Shown here piece by piece: positions 1 through 8,041 of a stretch of DNA of 35,006 nucleotides (positions are counted from its first letter, which is position 1; the number at the start of each line of letters is the position of its first letter). The DNA comes from an uncultured Pseudoflavonifractor sp. Lineage in GTDB: Bacteria > Bacillota > Clostridia > Oscillospirales > Oscillospiraceae. The notes beneath the pieces were generated by a model that had not been told where the DNA came from, ran no database searches, and saw only the letters and a program-made list of their open reading frames with translations. Where the stretch lies: contig CANRZY010000011.1 of NCBI GenBank assembly GCA_947644625.1, positions 1-35,006 on the forward strand. Reading direction: 5' to 3'. The translations under genes were made by a program, and so were the position numbers.

Positions 1-1542
1 CCCTTCCAGCGTTTTGAAGAAGGGAATGAGCATATAGGCTACCGTGGCGGCATCGTCGCTGGCCCGGTGGTGGTTAAAGGCGGGCAGGTTCAGACGGTTC
101 GCCACCATGTCCAGCTTATATTTTCCCAGGTCAGGAAGCAGATTTTGGGCCAGAATGAGAGAATCAATGGCAGTGTTGGAAAACTCCCGCCCCATCCGGC
201 GACAAGCCTGAGCAATAAAGCCCATATCAAATTCCGCATTGTGGGCGGCCAGAGGACGGCCCGCAACAAAGTCCAGAAACGCGTTTACCGCCTCTTCCTG
301 GCTGGGAGCGCCTTCCAGCATTTTATCGGTGATCCCGGTAAGCTCCACGATCTCTCGGGGTAGGGGTCTTCCGGGACTGGCAAAGGTGTTGAAGGTCTCG
401 CAAACCTGACCGTCCCGCAAAACAGCGGCCCCGATCTCAATGATAAGATCCTTATTTTTGTTCAGGCCCGTGGTCTCAATGTCAAAACAGACGATCTCCC
501 CATGAAAGTCTCCATCGTCGTCTCCATGGACCACCACCCGGTCATCCATGTCATTGATAAAATAGGCCTCCACACCGTAGAGGATCTTGATATTTTTGGC
601 AGAATGCCACGCATCGGGGAAGGACTGGGCAACTCCGTGATCGGTGATGGCCACGGCCCGGTGCCCCCAGCTCTCCGCCCGCTTTACCGCCTCTTTGGTC
701 GGGGTAAGCGCATCCATAGCGGACATGGTGGTATGAAGGTGAAGCTCCACCCGCTTTTCCAAGGCGGTATCCTTTCGCCTGGTCTTCTCCCCCAGCATAA
801 TGGCGTAAGGCTCCAGCACCATATCGTTGGTATAGCGGTCTATATTGAGCCTTCCCTGAATGAGAAGATGTTGGCCCATATCAATGTGGGAGACAAAGGG
901 CTTGGCCTCCTCCCCCTGACAGAATTTGCTTACCCGGATAGAGCCGGTATAGTCGGTAACGTCAAAATTGATGGACCAAGCCTCCCGGTTTTTCATCTTC
1001 CGGTGCTTGATATCAAATACATCCCCCTCGATCAGCACCGTACCCATGTCCAAATTCAGCTCCGACATGGGGACCGGCTCTCCTCTCAGCTCCCGGCGGC
1101 CGTAGATCAGGTTCCCCTTCTTTCCTCCCGACTTTTCCCTGGGCTGGACCGTCTGGATATGCTTCATAGCCTCCCGACGAAGGGCCTCGGTGCGGCGGAA
1201 AACGTCCTGTGCGGCGTCGCAGGCCTCCGGAATGGAGGCTCCCGGCTCACCTCGCTCCGGGGGTGGTTCCGGCAATGGGATCTCCTCCTCCCCATCGGAA
1301 ACGGCGGCAGCCGTCAGGCTGAGTTCCACCCGCTCCACCTGGTAGACATTCGCCAGAGCCGCCTCAACCGCCTGTCGTGCCTGCTCTGTGGGAAGGGAGG
1401 GACAGAGGATCTGGGCCTTGATAACCCGTGTTTTCTTATCGATCACCGCACCGGCTACCACCCAGCTTACCACCTGACGCAGCAGCGTGGGCTCCAGCTT
1501 CAACGCGGAAAAAAGTTTCATAAAGGGTACTTGCTTCGCCAT
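1..1542 (-). CDS. polC: DNA polymerase III, PolC-type alpha subunit (N-terminal 514 residues; runs off the left edge)
   Basis: This is the replicative DNA polymerase of low-GC Gram-positives, with built-in proofreading. The reading frame is open from ATG at 1542 to base 1 with no stop, so 514 residues are present and the polymerase core is missing only because the window ends. Domains in order are an N-terminal region (1-140), an OB fold around 165-250, a PHP domain with HLH at 268-270 and TDHG at 300-303, and a DEDDh exonuclease inserted in the PHP domain. The exonuclease shows DIETTG at 354-359, then AHNAEFD, then HHRASDD, so all proofreading metal ligands look intact. AAGGAG lies 11 bases before the ATG. 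It is the last visible gene of the pyrH-to-polC operon, 79 bp after ispG, the usual Firmicutes order. Identity is very secure. Confidence 0.97.
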   Translation of the reverse strand, partial: MAKQVPFMKLFSALKLEPTLLRQVVSWVVAGAVIDKKTRVIKAQILCPSLPTEQARQAVEAALANVYQVERVELSLTAAAVSDGEEEIPLPEPPPERGEPGASIPEACDAAQDVFRRTEALRREAMKHIQTVQPREKSGGKKGNLIYGRRELRGEPVPMSELNLDMGTVLIEGDVFDIKHRKMKNREAWSINFDVTDYTGSIRVSKFCQGEEAKPFVSHIDMGQHLLIQGRLNIDRYTNDMVLEPYAIMLGEKTRRKDTALEKRVELHLHTTMSAMDALTPTKEAVKRAESWGHRAVAITDHGVAQSFPDAWHSAKNIKILYGVEAYFINDMDDRVVVHGDDDGDFHGEIVCFDIETTGLNKNKDLIIEIGAAVLRDGQVCETFNTFASPGRPLPREIVELTGITDKMLEGAPSQEEAVNAFLDFVAGRPLAAHNAEFDMGFIAQACRRMGREFSNTAIDSLILAQNLLPDLGKYKLDMVANRLNLPAFNHHRASDDAATVAYMLIPFFKTLEG

Positions 1543-1621
1543 TTACTTTTGATTCTCCTTTGTGTCATTCCGTTTCATAGGGTGCCCACCGGGACTTTTC
1601 TCTCCCCCGGTCTCTCCGCGC

Positions 1622-2659
1622 TTACAGTTCCTCGATCAGCGCAAAAAGCTCGTCCACCAACCGGTCCTGGGGAACCTTTTTAACGATCTCTCCCTTTCGA
1701 AAGAGAAGTCCCTCCCCTACGCCGCCGGCAATCCCCACATCGGCGGCGGCGGCCTCGCCGGGGCCGTTGACCACACAACCCATCACCGCTACAGTAATGG
1801 GCTTGTTCACCGCCTCCAGTCGTCTTTCTACTTCCCCAGCCAGGGAAATAAGGTCTATCCTGGTTCGTCCGCAGGTAGGGCAGGAAATCAGCTCCGGGCC
1901 CTCCCTGCGCCTACCGGCAGCCTTCAGGATATTCCGGGCAGCATAGACCTCCTCCACCGGATCGGCGGAGAGGGAAACCCGGACCGTATCCCCAATCCCA
2001 AGGGCCAGAAGCCCTCCGATCCCCACGGCGGATTTTAAGATCCCCATCCGGGGCGTTCCCGTCTCCGTCACCCCAATATGTAAAGGATAATCACTTTCCA
2101 TCGCCATACGCTGATAGGCTTTCATGGTAACGGGAACAGAGGAGGATTTCAGTGAAACACAGATATCACAAAACCCACAGTCCTCCAAAAGCCTGATGTG
2201 TCCAAAGGCGCTTTCCACCAGCGCCTCCGGGGTAACGCCGCCGTATTTCGCCAGCAGCGGCTTTTCCAGTGAGCCGCCGTTCACCCCGATCCTGATAGGA
2301 ACACCTTTCCCTTTACAGGCATCCGCGACAGCGGCCACCCGGTCCGGCGCGCCGATGTTGCCTGGATTGATCCGAACAGCATCACAGCCCCCCTCAACGC
2401 AGGCCAGGGCAAGGCGGTAATCAAAATGAATATCCACCACCAGGGGGATACCGATCCGTTTTTTGATCTCACCCACCGCTTCCGCCGCCGCCATATCGGG
2501 AACCGCCACCCGGATGATCTGGCAGCCCGCGGTCTCTAGGCGTTTGATCTGCGCCGCAGTAGCCTCCACATCCTGGGTGGGGGTATTACACATAGATTGG
2601 ATGCTGATGGGCGCTCCGCCGCCTATAGGAACCGGCCCTACATGGATCTGTCTTGTCAT
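1622..2659 (-). CDS. ispG: 4-hydroxy-3-methylbut-2-enyl diphosphate synthase (flavodoxin), 345 aa
   Basis: IspG (GcpE) reduces methylerythritol cyclodiphosphate to HMBPP, the next-to-last step of the MEP isoprenoid pathway, using a [4Fe-4S] cluster. The cluster ligands are visible: Cys260 and Cys263 in SCPTCG, Cys295 in MGCVVNGPGE, and the conserved Glu302. The N-terminal TIM-barrel signature TRQIHVGPVPIGGGAPISIQ is typical. I place the start at ATG 2659, four bases after the rseP stop. A TTG at 2674 would add five residues and overlap rseP, but it fits the family less well. The ribosome binding site is weak (GGGGTG), suggesting translational coupling to rseP. It shares the operon with dxr, another MEP-pathway gene. 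Confidence 0.96.
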   Translation of the reverse strand: MTRQIHVGPVPIGGGAPISIQSMCNTPTQDVEATAAQIKRLETAGCQIIRVAVPDMAAAEAVGEIKKRIGIPLVVDIHFDYRLALACVEGGCDAVRINPGNIGAPDRVAAVADACKGKGVPIRIGVNGGSLEKPLLAKYGGVTPEALVESAFGHIRLLEDCGFCDICVSLKSSSVPVTMKAYQRMAMESDYPLHIGVTETGTPRMGILKSAVGIGGLLALGIGDTVRVSLSADPVEEVYAARNILKAAGRRREGPELISCPTCGRTRIDLISLAGEVERRLEAVNKPITVAVMGCVVNGPGEAAAADVGIAGGVGEGLLFRKGEIVKKVPQDRLVDELFALIEEL

Positions 2660-2663
2660 TGCG

Positions 2664-3758
2664 TTACACCCCAAACTGTTTGAGAATATCGCTGACCGTT
2701 ACCGCCAGCATAAGAACCATCAGACAGGCAAAGCCGACGGCTGAGACCCAGCCCAGATATTTAGGATCCATTTTCTTCTTTGTAACGGCGGTATAGATCC
2801 CATTTACTCCCATAAAAAGGATCTGGCCGCCATCCAAAGCCGGGATGGGAAGCAGATTCATCACCGCCAGGTTGATGGAAATAAAAGCCCCAAAGCCGAG
2901 AATATTTTCCAGCGCGCCCAGGATAGCGGAACCCCCTGCCGCCTCTGCGGCCTGAGCCCCTGCCTCGCCTACCTGACCCACCATATCAATGATCCCCACA
3001 GGCCCGGACATATCCCGAATGCCCACCGCTCCCCGGACCAGTTCGCTGAGACTATACCAAACCATCCGTACATTGTCGGCGCACTCCAGGACCCCGTACT
3101 TTACCCTACTGAACACGGTAGCCGGTTCATACTCCCGCATATAGATCCCCAGCATAAGCCGCTCCACCCCGTCGGACTGGGGTACGGCCGTAAGCGGGAC
3201 TGCGGGAAGGAGCACCCTTTGCCCGTTTCTTTCCACCTCCAGGGCCACATGGGAAGCGCCCGTGCGCCCCAGAAAAAAAGATATGTCAGGCTGGAGATAT
3301 ACGGCGTGTCCGTCCACCCGGATGATCCTGTCCCCCTCCTTCAAATAGTTTTGCGCCAGAACGGGGACCTCCTCTGAAAATCCGGAGATCTCAGGGGTCA
3401 GAAATCCCTGGGCCGGAGCCAGAAGAATCAGGATAATCACAAAACCGGTCAAAAAGTTCATAAAAACTCCTGCCAGCAAAATAATCAACCTTTGCCACCA
3501 GGGACGGTTGGGAAAGGCCCTTGGATCGGCGGAGCATCCCTCCTCCTCCCCCTCCATGGCGCAGAAACCGCCAATGGGAAACAGGCGCAGGGAATATTCC
3601 GTCTCCTTGCCCTGACGATGAAGGAGAAGCGGTCCCATTCCGATGGCAAATTCGTTCACCTTTACTCCGCACAGCTTGGCGGCGGCAAAGTGGCCAAATT
3701 CGTGAAGGGCAATGAGGACCCCAAACATGAGGATCGCGATCAGGATATAAAGCGGCAA
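2664..3758 (-). CDS. rseP: RIP metalloprotease RseP/RasP (site-2 protease), 364 aa
   Basis: This intramembrane zinc protease cleaves membrane-anchored anti-sigma factors and leftover signal peptides. The HEFGH zinc motif is at residues 19-23 in the first membrane segment. A PDZ-like region lies mid-protein (around EGDRIIRVDGHAVYL). The second active-site motif, NLLPIPALDGGQ, supplies Asp309, and a final membrane segment follows. I chose TTG at 3758 rather than the ATG at 3791, because GGAGGTG sits six bases before the TTG and it gives the usual family N-terminus (a few residues, then the hydrophobic segment). The ATG at 3791 has no ribosome binding site. It lies between dxr and ispG in the standard operon. 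Confidence 0.95.
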   Translation of the reverse strand: MPLYILIAILMFGVLIALHEFGHFAAAKLCGVKVNEFAIGMGPLLLHRQGKETEYSLRLFPIGGFCAMEGEEEGCSADPRAFPNRPWWQRLIILLAGVFMNFLTGFVIILILLAPAQGFLTPEISGFSEEVPVLAQNYLKEGDRIIRVDGHAVYLQPDISFFLGRTGASHVALEVERNGQRVLLPAVPLTAVPQSDGVERLMLGIYMREYEPATVFSRVKYGVLECADNVRMVWYSLSELVRGAVGIRDMSGPVGIIDMVGQVGEAGAQAAEAAGGSAILGALENILGFGAFISINLAVMNLLPIPALDGGQILFMGVNGIYTAVTKKKMDPKYLGWVSAVGFACLMVLMLAVTVSDILKQFGV

Positions 3759-3813
3759 GGTAGCACCTCCAGCAAAAAATTTGAACGGCATCCGACCAGA
3801 TAAATGAAAGCGC

Positions 3814-4953
3814 TTACTCTCCTATGGCTACCCGGCGGGCCGCCTCATCGGCGGCCAGAATATCCTCCAGGGCCGGCTTTTGGAGCACGGGGACCTTTTC
3901 CATGGCCTTTTCCACCATACGGGGAATGTCCATAAAGCCGATGCGTCCCTCCAAAAATTCCGCAACCGCCGCTTCATTGGCGCCGTTGAGAATGGCTGTG
4001 GCGGTCCCTCCCTCCCCGGCTGCCCGCTTTGCCAGGGCCAGACAGGGGAAATTTTCCTCGTCAGGAGGAGCAAAGGTAAGACTGGGGCAAGAAAACAGAT
4101 CCAGCAGCGTCGCCGGACCGGGAACTCTCTCCGGCCAGGTAAGGGCGTACTGGATCGGTAGGCGCATATCCGCCGTCCCCAGCTGAGCAAGAATGGCGTT
4201 ATCACAGTATTCCACCAGAGAGTGAATGATACTCTCCCGGTGAATGACCACCGAAATTTTATCCAGAGGCATACGGTATAGACGCATAGCCTCAATGATC
4301 TCCAGCCCCTTGTTCATCATGGTTGCGGAATCCACCGTGATCTTGGCCCCCATAGACCAGTTGGGATGTTTAAGAGCGTCCTTTACCGTAACCGTCTCCA
4401 GCTCTTCCCGCTTTTTTCCAAAAAAAGGTCCGCCGGAGGCGGTAAGGATAAGCCGTTTCACTTCTCCCCTGCTTTTACAGCCCTGAAGAGACTGAAAAAT
4501 GGCGGAATGCTCCGAATCCACCGGAAGAAGCTCCCCTCCATATTTGTCCGCAGCCTCCATTACCAGCTCTCCGGCACAAACCAGGGTCTCCTTATTGGCC
4601 AAGGCTACCCGCCGTCCCTTTTTCAGCGCCGCCAGGGTTGGGCGCAGCCCCACCATTCCCATAACGGCGGTAAGAACGGTATCGGCGCCGTCCCAGACAG
4701 CGGCCTCAATAAGCCCCTCCATCCCGGAAAGGACCTTAACGCCGGTATCGGCCAGCCTGAGCTTCAAGGTCCTGGCCGCATCTGCGTCCATACATACCGC
4801 CAGGCGGGGACGAAATTTCCGGCATTGGGCCTCCAAAAGCTCCACATTGCGGTTGGCAGTGAGGACCACCGCTTCGTATCCCAGAGCCTCAACGACCTCC
4901 AGGGTTTGGCGGCCAATAGAGCCGGTAGAACCCAAAAGAGAGACCTTTTTCAT
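3814..4953 (-). CDS. dxr: 1-deoxy-D-xylulose-5-phosphate reductoisomerase, 379 aa
   Basis: Dxr (IspC) converts DXP to MEP with NADPH and a divalent metal, the committed step of non-mevalonate isoprenoid synthesis. The NADPH-binding GSTGSIG is at residues 8-14. Metal and substrate motifs include PVDSEHSAIFQ, the flexible-loop sequence PNWSMGAKITVDSATMMNKGLEII (seen in two parts) and a C-terminal NGANEAAV. Length is normal. GGAGGG lies seven bases before the ATG. The start is three bases past the cdsA stop, so the genes are co-transcribed. With ispG in the same operon, two of the seven MEP-pathway steps are encoded here, and uppS uses the product. Confidence 0.97.
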   Translation of the reverse strand: MKKVSLLGSTGSIGRQTLEVVEALGYEAVVLTANRNVELLEAQCRKFRPRLAVCMDADAARTLKLRLADTGVKVLSGMEGLIEAAVWDGADTVLTAVMGMVGLRPTLAALKKGRRVALANKETLVCAGELVMEAADKYGGELLPVDSEHSAIFQSLQGCKSRGEVKRLILTASGGPFFGKKREELETVTVKDALKHPNWSMGAKITVDSATMMNKGLEIIEAMRLYRMPLDKISVVIHRESIIHSLVEYCDNAILAQLGTADMRLPIQYALTWPERVPGPATLLDLFSCPSLTFAPPDEENFPCLALAKRAAGEGGTATAILNGANEAAVAEFLEGRIGFMDIPRMVEKAMEKVPVLQKPALEDILAADEAARRVAIGE

Positions 4954-4956
4954 GGT

Positions 4957-5772
4957 TTAGCCCTCCAACGCCGGCAGTACCCGTACCAGGATCTCAATGA
5001 GAGGCGCGCTGAAGATCACACTGTCAAAGCGGTCCAGCACCCCCCCATGCCCGGGAAAAACATTTCCAAAATCCTTCAGTCCATACTGACGCTTGATATA
5101 GGAGAAGGACAGGTCGCCCAACTGCGACACCATGCTCCCCACGGCCCCATAGAGGGCAAAGCGGAAATAATTTACCTGCAAATGAAACCCAAAGTCCATC
5201 AACGCTCCATAGAGCAGGCAGCCTACAACTCCCGCCGCAAATCCGCCCACGGCTCCCTCCACCGTCTTTTTGGGAGACAACTCAGGGGCCAGCTTATGTT
5301 TGCCGAAGGCCATGCCCGCAAAAAGAGCGAAGGCGTCGCTGCAATAGGCGGCTACCATAGGGATCACGATCAGATACTGTCCCAGTTCCATGGCGTTGAG
5401 CCGAACAAAGGAGGACAAAAAATATGGAATAAGCATGGCAAAGAAAAAAGATCCGCCCATCTTTTCCAGCGTCACAGTGTAGTGGCTGGAAATGGCAATA
5501 CAAAACATAATGACAAAATAGGTGAAGATACCTACCAGAGCGGCGTCGATCCCTTCCTCCAGATACACCCAGAAAGGGATCACCCCGGAGAGAAGGATGG
5601 ACAAGCCGGAAACCCAGGGATTTTTTACAAATCCGGTAGACCACAGCACCTCATGAAGGGCTACCATAGACAGGACAGAGACCATCACCGCCACAAAAAT
5701 GGGCGGCAGGCAGAAAAAGATGAAAAAGACCAGCGGCAAGCATATCACCGCCACTATAACTCGTTTCAACAT
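4957..5772 (-). CDS. cdsA: Phosphatidate cytidylyltransferase, 271 aa
   Basis: CdsA is a membrane enzyme making CDP-diacylglycerol from phosphatidic acid and CTP, the entry point for phosphatidylglycerol and cardiolipin. The protein is largely hydrophobic with about seven or eight membrane segments. It ends with the family signature: S-x(5)-KR, then KDFGNVFPGHGGVLDRFDS, near residues 220-255. I chose ATG 5772, giving an N-terminus of MLKR. GGAGGGG lies six bases upstream, and the start is one base past the uppS stop. A TTG at 5787 would overlap uppS and has no ribosome binding site. The uppS-cdsA order is the standard one. Confidence 0.96.
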   Translation of the reverse strand: MLKRVIVAVICLPLVFFIFFCLPPIFVAVMVSVLSMVALHEVLWSTGFVKNPWVSGLSILLSGVIPFWVYLEEGIDAALVGIFTYFVIMFCIAISSHYTVTLEKMGGSFFFAMLIPYFLSSFVRLNAMELGQYLIVIPMVAAYCSDAFALFAGMAFGKHKLAPELSPKKTVEGAVGGFAAGVVGCLLYGALMDFGFHLQVNYFRFALYGAVGSMVSQLGDLSFSYIKRQYGLKDFGNVFPGHGGVLDRFDSVIFSAPLIEILVRVLPALEG

Positions 5773-5773
5773 A

Positions 5774-6514
5774 TTATACCCCTCCAAACCGCCGGGATCG
5801 GCTCTGATAGGCCGCCAGCGCCCTCCGAAGCTCCTCTTTGCTAAAATCAGGCCAGTTTACATCGGTAAAATAGAACTCAGCGTAAGCTGACTGCCACAAA
5901 AGGAAATTGGAGATCCGCTCCTCCCCACTGGGCCGGATCACCAGATCCGGGTCGGGGATCCCCGCCGACCAGAGGTAGCCGGAAAAATCCGCCTCCGTCA
6001 GCTCCTCCGCCTTCTTTTCCCCTGCCGCGCATTGCCCGGCAAAGGTCCTGGCCGCCCGAAGTATCTCATCCCGGCCGCCGTAGTTCAGACAGATATTTAC
6101 CCGACAGCCGGTATACCCCGCCGAACGGGTCTGCGTTTCCTGACAAAGCTGCCGCAGCTCCTGGGGCAAGGGACTCAAATCCCCAAAAAAGTAAAAGCGG
6201 ACCTTTTCTTTTTCCATGTCTGTGATGGCTTCCAAAAGATACTTCTTCAGCAGTCCCATAATAGCGGAAACCTCTTCCATGGGCCGCTTCCAGTTCTCGG
6301 TGGAAAAGGCGTAGACCGTCAAATACTTGATCCCGATCTCCCGGCAGTAGGTAGCAATGGTACGGAAGGTTTCCGCCCCGGCGGCATGACCCGCAGTGCG
6401 GGGCAGCCCCCGGCTCTTTGCCCAGCGCCCATTGCCGTCCATAATGATGGCAATATGCTGGGGAAGGCGGCTATAGTCCACCTTGGGTTCCTCTTTTTTC
6501 CCAAACAGGGGCAC
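5774..6514 (-). CDS. uppS: Isoprenyl transferase (undecaprenyl diphosphate synthase), 246 aa
   Basis: UppS condenses isopentenyl diphosphate units onto farnesyl diphosphate in the cis configuration, making the C55 carrier lipid for peptidoglycan and other wall polymers. HIAIIMDGNGRWAK spans residues 20-33 with catalytic Asp26. Further motifs are YAFSTENWKRP, CLNYGGRDE, DPDLVIRPSGEERISNFLLWQ and AEFYFTDVNWPDF. I chose GTG 6514: GGGAGG lies eight bases upstream, and the resulting start MPLFGKK fits the family. The in-frame ATG at 6538 lacks a ribosome binding site and would add eight residues containing the GGGAGG itself. A perfect 15-bp inverted repeat lies just upstream, between frr and this gene. 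Confidence 0.95.
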   Translation of the reverse strand: MPLFGKKEEPKVDYSRLPQHIAIIMDGNGRWAKSRGLPRTAGHAAGAETFRTIATYCREIGIKYLTVYAFSTENWKRPMEEVSAIMGLLKKYLLEAITDMEKEKVRFYFFGDLSPLPQELRQLCQETQTRSAGYTGCRVNICLNYGGRDEILRAARTFAGQCAAGEKKAEELTEADFSGYLWSAGIPDPDLVIRPSGEERISNFLLWQSAYAEFYFTDVNWPDFSKEELRRALAAYQSRSRRFGGV

Positions 6515-6544
6515 CGCACATTCCTCCCTTTCCACCATAGCAAG

Positions 6545-6575
6545 GGATTTCCCGCCGGGTCCCGGCGGGAAATCC
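6545..6575 (-). other. Intercistronic perfect hairpin between frr and uppS
   Basis: The arms GGATTTCCCGCCGGG (6545-6559) and CCCGGCGGGAAATCC (6561-6575) are perfectly complementary around one central base. The hairpin sits after the frr stop and 30 bases before the uppS GTG. On the minus strand it is followed by CTTGCTATGG rather than a T-run, so it is not a standard intrinsic terminator. It may attenuate transcription, act as an RNA processing or stability site, or be a protein-binding palindrome. Confidence 0.75.
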
Positions 6576-6604
6576 TTATTGACATATGCTCTTGATCCCG
6601 GCAG

Positions 6605-7159
6605 TTAAACCGCCATCAGTTCCTTTTCCTTCTTCTCACACAACTCGTCGATCTTCTTGCAGATCTTGTCCGTCAGATCCTGAAGCTCCTTCTCTCCCTG
6701 CTTCCGGTCATCCTCAGTAAGCTCGTTTTTCTTTTCGGCCGCCTTTAGCTTATCCATAGCGTCCCGGCGAATATTCCGAACGGCCACCTTGCCGTTTTCG
6801 GCATACTTACGGACCTGCTTGGTCAGCTCCTTCCGCCGCTCCTCGGTAAGCTGGGGGAATGCCAGGCGCAGGACCTGCCCGTCATTCTGAGGGTTAATTC
6901 CCAGTTCGGAGGATTGAATGGCCTTCTCAATGGCCTTCAGCAGGTTTTTATCCCAAGGCTGGATCATCAGGCTCCTGGGATCGGGAGAGGAAATGGTCCC
7001 CACCTGATTGATAGGGGTAGGCGTGCCGTAATAGTCCACCACGATCTTATCCAACACAGAAGCGTTGGCCCGTCCCGCCCGGACAGAGGCAAAGTCGCTT
7101 GTCACCACATCTATGGTCTTATTCATCTTGTCTTCAAATTCCTTGAGAATGTCCTGCAT
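6605..7159 (-). CDS. frr: Ribosome recycling factor, 184 aa
   Basis: RRF works with EF-G to split the post-termination ribosome. The whole family signature is visible: the N-terminal helix ILKEFEDKMNKTIDV, then DFASVRAGRANASVLDKI, VDYYGTPTPINQVGTIS, and the central LTEERRKELTKQVRKYAE, ending in the long charged helix of the triple-helix bundle. Length is the usual 184-186 residues. The ATG is one base past the pyrH stop, and AAGGAGG is embedded in the last pyrH codons, so translation is coupled. pyrH-frr-uppS-cdsA is a standard bacterial gene order. Confidence 0.98.
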   Translation of the reverse strand: MQDILKEFEDKMNKTIDVVTSDFASVRAGRANASVLDKIVVDYYGTPTPINQVGTISSPDPRSLMIQPWDKNLLKAIEKAIQSSELGINPQNDGQVLRLAFPQLTEERRKELTKQVRKYAENGKVAVRNIRRDAMDKLKAAEKKNELTEDDRKQGEKELQDLTDKICKKIDELCEKKEKELMAV

Positions 7160-7160
7160 T

Positions 7161-7883
7161 TTACTTTACCTCCTTGATGAGCGTTCCTATTTTCTCCCCC
7201 ATGACCACCCGGTAAATATTTTCCGGGTCCTTGAGGGCAAAGAGCATCACGGGAATATGGTTATCCATGGACAGGGAGGTAGCGGTGGAATCCATGACCT
7301 CCAGATGCTGCGCCAGGACCTCGGCATAGGTGATATCGTCATACTTGACGGCATGGGGATCCTTTCGGGGATCGGCGGAATAGACCCCATCGATATTCTT
7401 TGCCAGCAATATCACATCCGCGTCGATCTCCGCAGCCCGGAGAACGGCGGCGGTATCGGTGGAGAAGAAGGGGCAGCCCGTGCCGCAGGCGAAGATGACC
7501 ACCCTTCCCTTCTCCAGGTGCCGGATGGCCCGAGAGCGGATGTAGGGCTCGGCAACGGCCTTCATCTCAATGGCTGTCTGGACCCGGACGGGAACTCCGT
7601 GCTGCTCCAATACGTCGGCTACAGCCAAAGCGTTGATAGAGGTAGCAAGCATTCCCATGTGGTCGGCCCGGGTCCGTTCCATCCGGTCTCCCCCGTCCTT
7701 GACCCCCCGCCAAAAATTACCGCCGCCCACCACAACGCCTACCTGAACGCCGACGCCGATGCATTTTTTGATGACCCGAGCCACCTGGGAGATCACGTCA
7801 AAATCCAATCCCCGGCCCGCGTTGCCCGCCAGGGCCTCTCCACTGATTTTCAGAAGCACTCTATGATATGCCGGGCTTGCCAT
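7161..7883 (-). CDS. pyrH: UMP kinase, 240 aa
   Basis: PyrH phosphorylates UMP to UDP and belongs to the amino-acid kinase fold. Motifs include [12 protein letters not shown] at the N-terminus, [13 protein letters not shown] (nucleotide binding), [14 protein letters not shown], and [16 protein letters not shown], followed by the [17 protein letters not shown] segment. GGAGGG lies eight bases before the ATG. This is the first gene of the core operon. The usual upstream partners rpsB and tsf are absent: upstream on the same strand is hisC with its own terminator. The AT-rich 158-bp gap upstream must hold the promoter, but I cannot pick convincing -35 and -10 boxes there. Confidence 0.97.
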   Translation of the reverse strand: MASPAYHRVLLKISGEALAGNAGRGLDFDVISQVARVIKKCIGVGVQVGVVVGGGNFWRGVKDGGDRMERTRADHMGMLATSINALAVADVLEQHGVPVRVQTAIEMKAVAEPYIRSRAIRHLEKGRVVIFACGTGCPFFSTDTAAVLRAAEIDADVILLAKNIDGVYSADPRKDPHAVKYDDITYAEVLAQHLEVMDSTATSLSMDNHIPVMLFALKDPENIYRVVMGEKIGTLIKEVK

Positions 7884-8003
7884 ATACCTATCCCTCCGCT
7901 TTGCTGATTTTGAGATTTTCTGTTTCTTATTTTAATATAAAATTTTCCTCTTGCATAGGGGGAAATGAAAGATTTTACAAATTGTTTTCTCCCCCTTCCG
8001 TTC

Positions 8004-8031
8004 AAAAAGAGCCGCCCTGTGGGGCGGCTCT
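8004..8031 (-). terminator. Intrinsic terminator after hisC
   Basis: On the minus strand the stem GAGCCGCCC/GGGCGGCTC (8009-8017 with 8022-8030) is closed by a short CACA loop and followed by five T residues (8008-8004). It begins about ten bases after the hisC stop and separates hisC from the pyrH operon. Confidence 0.88.
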
Positions 8032-8041
8032 TCCTCCTGTG

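Noticed and set aside
1543-1578. An 11-codon open frame directly before polC on the minus strand, ending TAA next to the polC ATG
   Set aside because: It has no ribosome binding site of its own, and it includes the polC Shine-Dalgarno sequence, so it is probably chance.
502-1683. A 393-codon open frame on the plus strand
   Set aside because: It is antisense to polC, whose motifs are unmistakable on the minus strand.
4366-5844. A 492-codon open frame on the plus strand
   Set aside because: It runs antisense across dxr and cdsA, both secure genes, with low-complexity, His/Gln/Arg-rich translation typical of a shadow frame.
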